From: Leucaena leucocephala
Taxonomy: Eukaryota; Streptophyta; Magnoliopsida; Fabales; Fabaceae
Assembly: GCA_037074615.1 (NCBI GenBank)
Contig: CM073515.1
Span: 10,377,001 to 10,441,000 of the forward strand
Direction of reading: 5' to 3'
Length of the DNA: 64,000 bases
This document shows, in pieces, positions 59,286 to 64,000 of the stretch; the stretch's first letter is position 1, and every line of letters starts with the position of its first letter. The translations under genes and the position numbers were made by a program. Below the pieces are notes generated by a model. It was given only the letters and a program-made list of their open reading frames with translations. It made no database searches and had not been told where the DNA came from.

Positions 59286-62096
59286 TCAATATTCTTCATC
59301 ATAATCTTCATCTTCTTCATCCATCCTTCCATTCATGTTGACCAGTTGGATAGTATCAATGGCCATTTTTTCCACGTCGGATAGTGACCACCCCGGGATT
59401 TCTTCGTGCCTCAATTCTACGGTGGTTGGTTTTTCAGATGGACAAGTTGTGGTTGGTTTTTCCGGGGGACGAGTTGTGGTTGGTTTTTCGGGTGGACAAG
59501 GTGGGACAGGAGCTATGCTGGTTGGCGAATTGCTGTCCTCCTCCACCACAGGATCCATATTTAAGTCGAAATTTCTCATGCATGCTTCCGATGTCTTGCT
59601 AATGGAAGGCTTCACTTCATGTTCTGTACTAGTTTCCATGCTTTCATTGCTGTGACTGCGCCAGTCATGGTGCTTCGATGCATCAGGATGATGATAATCA
59701 TCATCATCATCTTCAGACTTGACATGTGCATTATTCTCTCGATCTGTTGTTCTACTTCCTCTGCCACGACCCCTACCTCTGCCACGACCTCTTCCCCTAC
59801 CACCAGCATGATGAGCATTTTCTGGCTGCAAATCATGAAAGGGTACCATATTCAGAAAAAGAAAGGAAATTTAACTTCAAACGGTTCAAAATACTTCATA
59901 CAGTAACATTCCTCAGCTACCCAATTCACCTCAAGTGCTAAAGCTGATAACCATTAAAACTGAAAGCCAAAAACAAAATCAAGCAAATTTAACTACATTG
60001 TTTGTCTTCACGCTTCTTTACAGGCTACCCAATTAAGATATCAAAATCCTGTTCTACTAACAAAACAATAATCCTAATCCATATACCTAATTACAGGCAA
60101 CAGGTTTCTGTCTTTAAACACAATAGAACCCTCAAAGGAAACATTTTAGGCATCATTTTAAAGTGACTACTGACTACCAGAAAGAGTAGCATTAACAAGA
60201 CACTTAAGGACTTTCTTCATCACTAAATACATTCCATGCACAGTTAACAATAGTTTGATCATAAAATTTAAAAAAACAAAAAGATTGCCTTCTTGATCAA
60301 AACAAACTGAAAAAGAATCGAAATAATACCATCTTATTTCTTTTTGCGTCATCATCACTGTCATTTCCATCGTCACCAACTTTCCTGATAAAATAGTTTC
60401 CAGAATTCAGTATACAGAATCCAGAAAAAGAGTCTTCTAACCAATAAAAGAAAGCCACAAACCTTCTCTTGCAGGCAGTACGGTCATCTCCAGATGCAGC
60501 GTAGCCACCTAAATCAGGAACCTTGCTGACAATATCTTTCAGAAAATCGAAGACGTTAAAACTCTGTACACATTGTTTTCTGCAAAGGCAAAGATACAAG
60601 TAAGTTAAGCTGTTAGATACAGCAAGGAGAAGGAAAGACAAATATAAACAGCAAATTTTCCAAAAGCAATAAATCCCAACTTCTAAACATTTTCATTTGC
60701 AAATATTTGTTTTCAGATGCATTTGCAAAAGTATTGATGCAAGGAATGAAAAGATAAGAGAGTGTTTCTATGCGTTTTGAATCCAAAACCAGAAAATGCC
60801 AAAGGCTTTTATATGGACAAAACACATCATCATCACATTTGGAACACTCCCATGCTTACTAGAACATCATTAGAAACAGCAACATACAACTGAAAGGAAA
60901 CATTTTCGTCTACCATACATACATACAAAGGTAACAAAATAGAATCATTGAATCAAAATTAACTAGTAGAAACAATACTTACAAATGATAAGAATTCATT
61001 GTCTTTGCCCCTCTTCTCAATGTTATGTCATATGTCCGATCACATAAATTTTGCAGAAAGAGTTCTAGTGCTTTAGCTGCAAATAGTTAAAACATAATTA
61101 TAAGCCAGAGATAACTTATCACATATTCCCTACACTATAAGAAAAAAAATAACATGACTTAGACAGAACTACTTACAAACAAGAAGAGGCACGGCCATGG
61201 CAATCTTCCCTACATCCTCATCCGATTGCATAATTTTCTTAATCCGAGCCTGTCAATGATTAGTCCATCTAGTTAAAAAACTGTGGAAAAAATAAAATAC
61301 AAAAATAATTCAATTTGAAGGAACAAATGAGTGAAATGGCACTTGGACCAATAACAAACAAAGAACACTAACATCACAACTGAAGTTTTTTTTTTAAAAA
61401 AAAATCAGATAAGAATGTCAAGGAACAGCTTGTTGTCCTAGTCCAATTGTTGTAATATACATAAAAACTTCTCACTGTTCACCATCCAAAACAATAAGCA
61501 TTTTCAACTTTGATCACAATTCAAGCACACTGTAGTGGAACAAGGACATAAAGTAAACCACATTAAGAATCTAATGACATTTGAAAAATAACCAAGAAAT
61601 TCAACCTCAAATACAGCCCAGAAAGTAACCAGATGTTAATCCAGATAAATCAGTAATGAACTTGAGTAAAAGACACTTTTTTTGTCAAGAAGATGCCAAA
61701 AACTCTTATTTATTAATCCAGACAATGAATATATGCATAAAAATCATCATCTCTAACAACTATCATATCCAGGGGCAATAGCAAAAACGTAAAGAAAGCA
61801 AGATAATCCGATAAGCCCACCAAAACAAAGAACAAATTGAATATATTAAAAAATTGAGAAGAAAGAAACGAAAAACCAGAGGAAGCGCATCTCTCATGCG
61901 TGCCATACAAATAAATTACACCAAGGAAACAACCTATCCACATACTCATATTGGCAATAGATACTTACAAACACCAAAAACCCACAATATATATAAACCC
62001 AATGAGCAGGAGAAAAAAATTTATAAACCAAAGAAAATGATACGCGGAAGATATAAAACATACAGCAGGGAAACGAGTATCGAGTTTCTTCCTCAT
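59286..62096 (-). CDS. NC2-alpha / DRAP1 (NF-YC-like) transcription repressor
   Basis: Subunit of NC2, which with NC2-beta (Dr1) grips TBP on DNA and blocks TFIIB/TFIIA entry; nuclear. Minus-strand exons: 62096-62064, 61249-61177, 61076-60983, 60579-60463, 60384-60330, 59825-59286; all GT-AG, phases join to 303 aa plus TGA. Residues ~8-90 are the H2A/NF-YC-type histone fold (MRKKLDTRFPA-ARIKKIMQSDED, LVSKALELFLQNLCDRTYDI, HLKQCVQSFNVFDFL), close to known plant NC2-alpha. Then an acidic stretch, a GR repeat (133-147), SHSNESMETS, FDLNMDP (DLNMDP at 211-216, DLNxxP type), three PEKPTT repeats (236-259) and an acidic tail to the C-terminus. Its last exon and 3' flank are the source of the fragments in X1, X2 and X3. 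Intact, probably expressed. 5' UTR lies above 62096. Confidence 0.93.
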
Positions 62097-62530
62097 GTCG
62101 TCGAACTCTTCTTCAACATTCACACAACCGGAAAACCGAAAACAACAGAAAACCCAGAAGAACGACGAAATATCCAGAGAAACAAGACGGCCGGGTGCTG
62201 TTTATATAAAAAGAAACACCCAGAAAGAGGAAGTAGAAGGACCGACCATTGAAGAATACGAAGACGAAAAGGGAAGTTTTTTTGGGGGAGAAAACAAAAA
62301 TCGAATCGATTTGGATTGTGGCTGGCTTCCCCTCCCTTCCCCGAACCGCTATTTTCGGAGCCTCCTACGGCAGCGAATGAAAGATAATATGGTCCTTTTA
62401 CAACTCGAAAATTTGAAACTTTCTGCCATTTCTATCTTTGTTCTTAACTTTTTTATCTGTGGAACGGGTATGTTTCGTTTGACTGCCACATCGGTTAAGA
62501 TAAAAACAAAACTATTCTTTACTCAATAAT
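62097..62530 (-). promoter_or_regulatory. 5' region of NC2-alpha
   Basis: Moderate-GC DNA just upstream of the NC2-alpha ATG, in contrast to the AT-rich DNA beyond ~62530. It probably holds the 5' UTR and core promoter. No clear TATA box seen on the minus strand, which fits a housekeeping gene. The + strand frames here (61854-62252, 62095-62529) have non-ATG or chance starts and are rejected. Confidence 0.4.
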
Positions 62531-64000
62531 TATGAATTATTAATTATTAACAATATATCTCTGCATCTATACTCTGTAAAAAAAAATTAATGAAAAATAT
62601 ATTGTATATGAAAAAATTGAAATTTAAATTCAAACTTATTAAATAGAAGGAAAATATAAAAATAATAATAAAATAAAAAGAAACAATAAGATAAATAGCC
62701 TATATTTACAAATAAAATCAAACCTACAACATCCCACTCCCACTTATTTTACATCACTCCACTATTATAATATATATAAATTAATTGGATAAAATTTGGA
62801 TCAAGAAAGTCATTCAATCTCATTTTATCATGTATCATTTTTTTTATTTTTTATTTAATTTAAATTCACAAAAACTAGTATATATAATTAAATATGATTA
62901 GAAAATTTGACAAAATAAATATAAAAAATTTGATGTAAGTATAATCCAAACTAATTTTATTAATCTTCTTTGTAAAATATTAAAAAAATAACATATGTAG
63001 GCTTTTCAGTGATATAATGAATATATAAATTTTGTAAATATGTCTTTCAAATTAACTTATCTACTTATTTTTGTGTTAATTAATCTTAAATTTATAATAC
63101 TTGAATTGAAAATAATAAGATATAAAATTTCGTATTTAAATCTAGTGTTTAACATGTTAAAGATATAGATAATCATCATTTTTCATTATATTTACAGTTT
63201 GACAAAGGTTCATGTCAAGAAAATAATAAGGAAAAAATGTTACTACACATCATTAAAAAAATATTTGTTCATAGAATCTTTCTAAATAATTTGGGAAAAA
63301 TATTAAAGAGACTTTTTTTAGCAAAAAAAAAAAAAAAAAAAAACTAGACATAACCCATCCTATTGGGGAAAATCACATATGTCAATAATTATATTGAGTT
63401 GGTTCCAAAATCATATTGGGAAACAAGACAATTAAAAAAAAACAAAAGAAAAATAACCCGATATTTAGATAATTTTTTATTCATTAGCAAAAAGAACATT
63501 ATTCTTTAGATAAAATTTTTCTCCATGTATTGTAATCTTGTATAAGCATAATTATTAATTATTTTTTACTTTTTATTATTAAATGATTGATGATTTTAAA
63601 TTACTATTGTATATTTAGTTGAAATTTTTTTATTATGGATTCATTAAATATACATTCATTCCATGAATGTTAAATTAAATAAATTCCTAAATGGAAAAGG
63701 TATAAATTTATCAATGAAGTATTTTGCCATCTACAACACACATCATAAACTTTCTTTAAATATAAAAAGTACACGTAAATTTTTTAAAATAATATAAAAA
63801 TAAAATATTATTAAGTCAATTAATATTGATCATTTAAAAATACTAATAAAAAATATGGTATAATAATACATATAAATTTTTAAAATAGTACAAAATTATC
63901 ATGGGCTTTAAGCTAACCAATATTGATTATTTAACAAACAATTCATATATACATTGCATAGCATTTTCGATCCCAATAGCCACTAATGACTATACCCTTT
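62531..64000. other. AT-rich intergenic DNA at the right edge
   Basis: No gene, RNA gene or clear transposon seen. Poly-A run at ~63325-63344. Not part of the duplicated units as far as I can tell. Confidence 0.6.

Noticed and set aside
59335..59906. + strand frames over the NC2-alpha last exon
   Set aside because: Shadows of the minus-strand coding exon, caused by its repetitive GR, acidic and Pro-rich codons.
61854..62529. 132- and 144-codon + strand frames at the 5' end of NC2-alpha
   Set aside because: They overlap the NC2-alpha first exon and promoter on the opposite strand and have no recognisable domain.

Overview
The window is nuclear DNA from a flowering plant, most likely a eudicot. 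It is very AT-rich, most of it is transposon and duplicated non-coding sequence, and the genes have GT-AG introns. Three genes look intact: two near-identical terpene synthases of the TPS-b (RRx8W, plastid) type on the + strand (A 13812-19710, B 43621-49346), and one NC2-alpha/DRAP1 transcription-repressor gene on the - strand (62096-59286). I cannot name the species.

Layout. A non-coding block 'X' occurs three times in direct orientation: X1 (1 to ~4940, entering from the left edge), X2 (~32040-36765) and X3 (~54490-59425). X3 runs directly into the real NC2-alpha gene. X1 and X2 carry only its last ~43 codons, cut at the same base and fused to another repeat. A terpene synthase follows X1 and another follows X2, giving [X1 - TPS-A][X2 - TPS-B][X3 - NC2-alpha]. 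This reads as tandem duplication of a TPS-plus-X unit against the 3' end of NC2-alpha. Each X also holds a further degraded piece of the NC2-alpha last exon (amplified as 279-bp repeats in X1 and 165-bp repeats in X3), a dead coiled-coil gene fragment with a premature stop shared by all copies, a tRNA-Asp-derived sequence, and two copies of a ~365-bp dispersed repeat.

The two TPS units have since diverged. Unit A kept or gained a 3.9-kb CACTA transposon carrying PPR and Myb/SANT gene pieces (20701-24565), an hAT-like insertion in intron 1, extra upstream DNA and two broken TPS 3' fragments. Unit B lost some of this and gained two small related MITE-like insertions (41254-41873 and 45323-45843) and a 79-bp tandem duplication in its promoter. 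A second, older CACTA-type element and a putative copia solo LTR lie at equivalent places in both units.

Functionally, both synthases should be plastid enzymes acting on geranyl diphosphate. They share two unusual features: an RDM instead of an RDR loop, and an NSE/DTE metal-binding motif interrupted by a serine-rich insert at about the place where the usual sixth intron is missing. The proteins differ at roughly 25 positions, none of them in exon 4. NC2-alpha is a general repressor with no evident functional link to terpene synthesis; it is the anchor of the duplication. All boundaries come from reading the sequence by eye, without alignment software.
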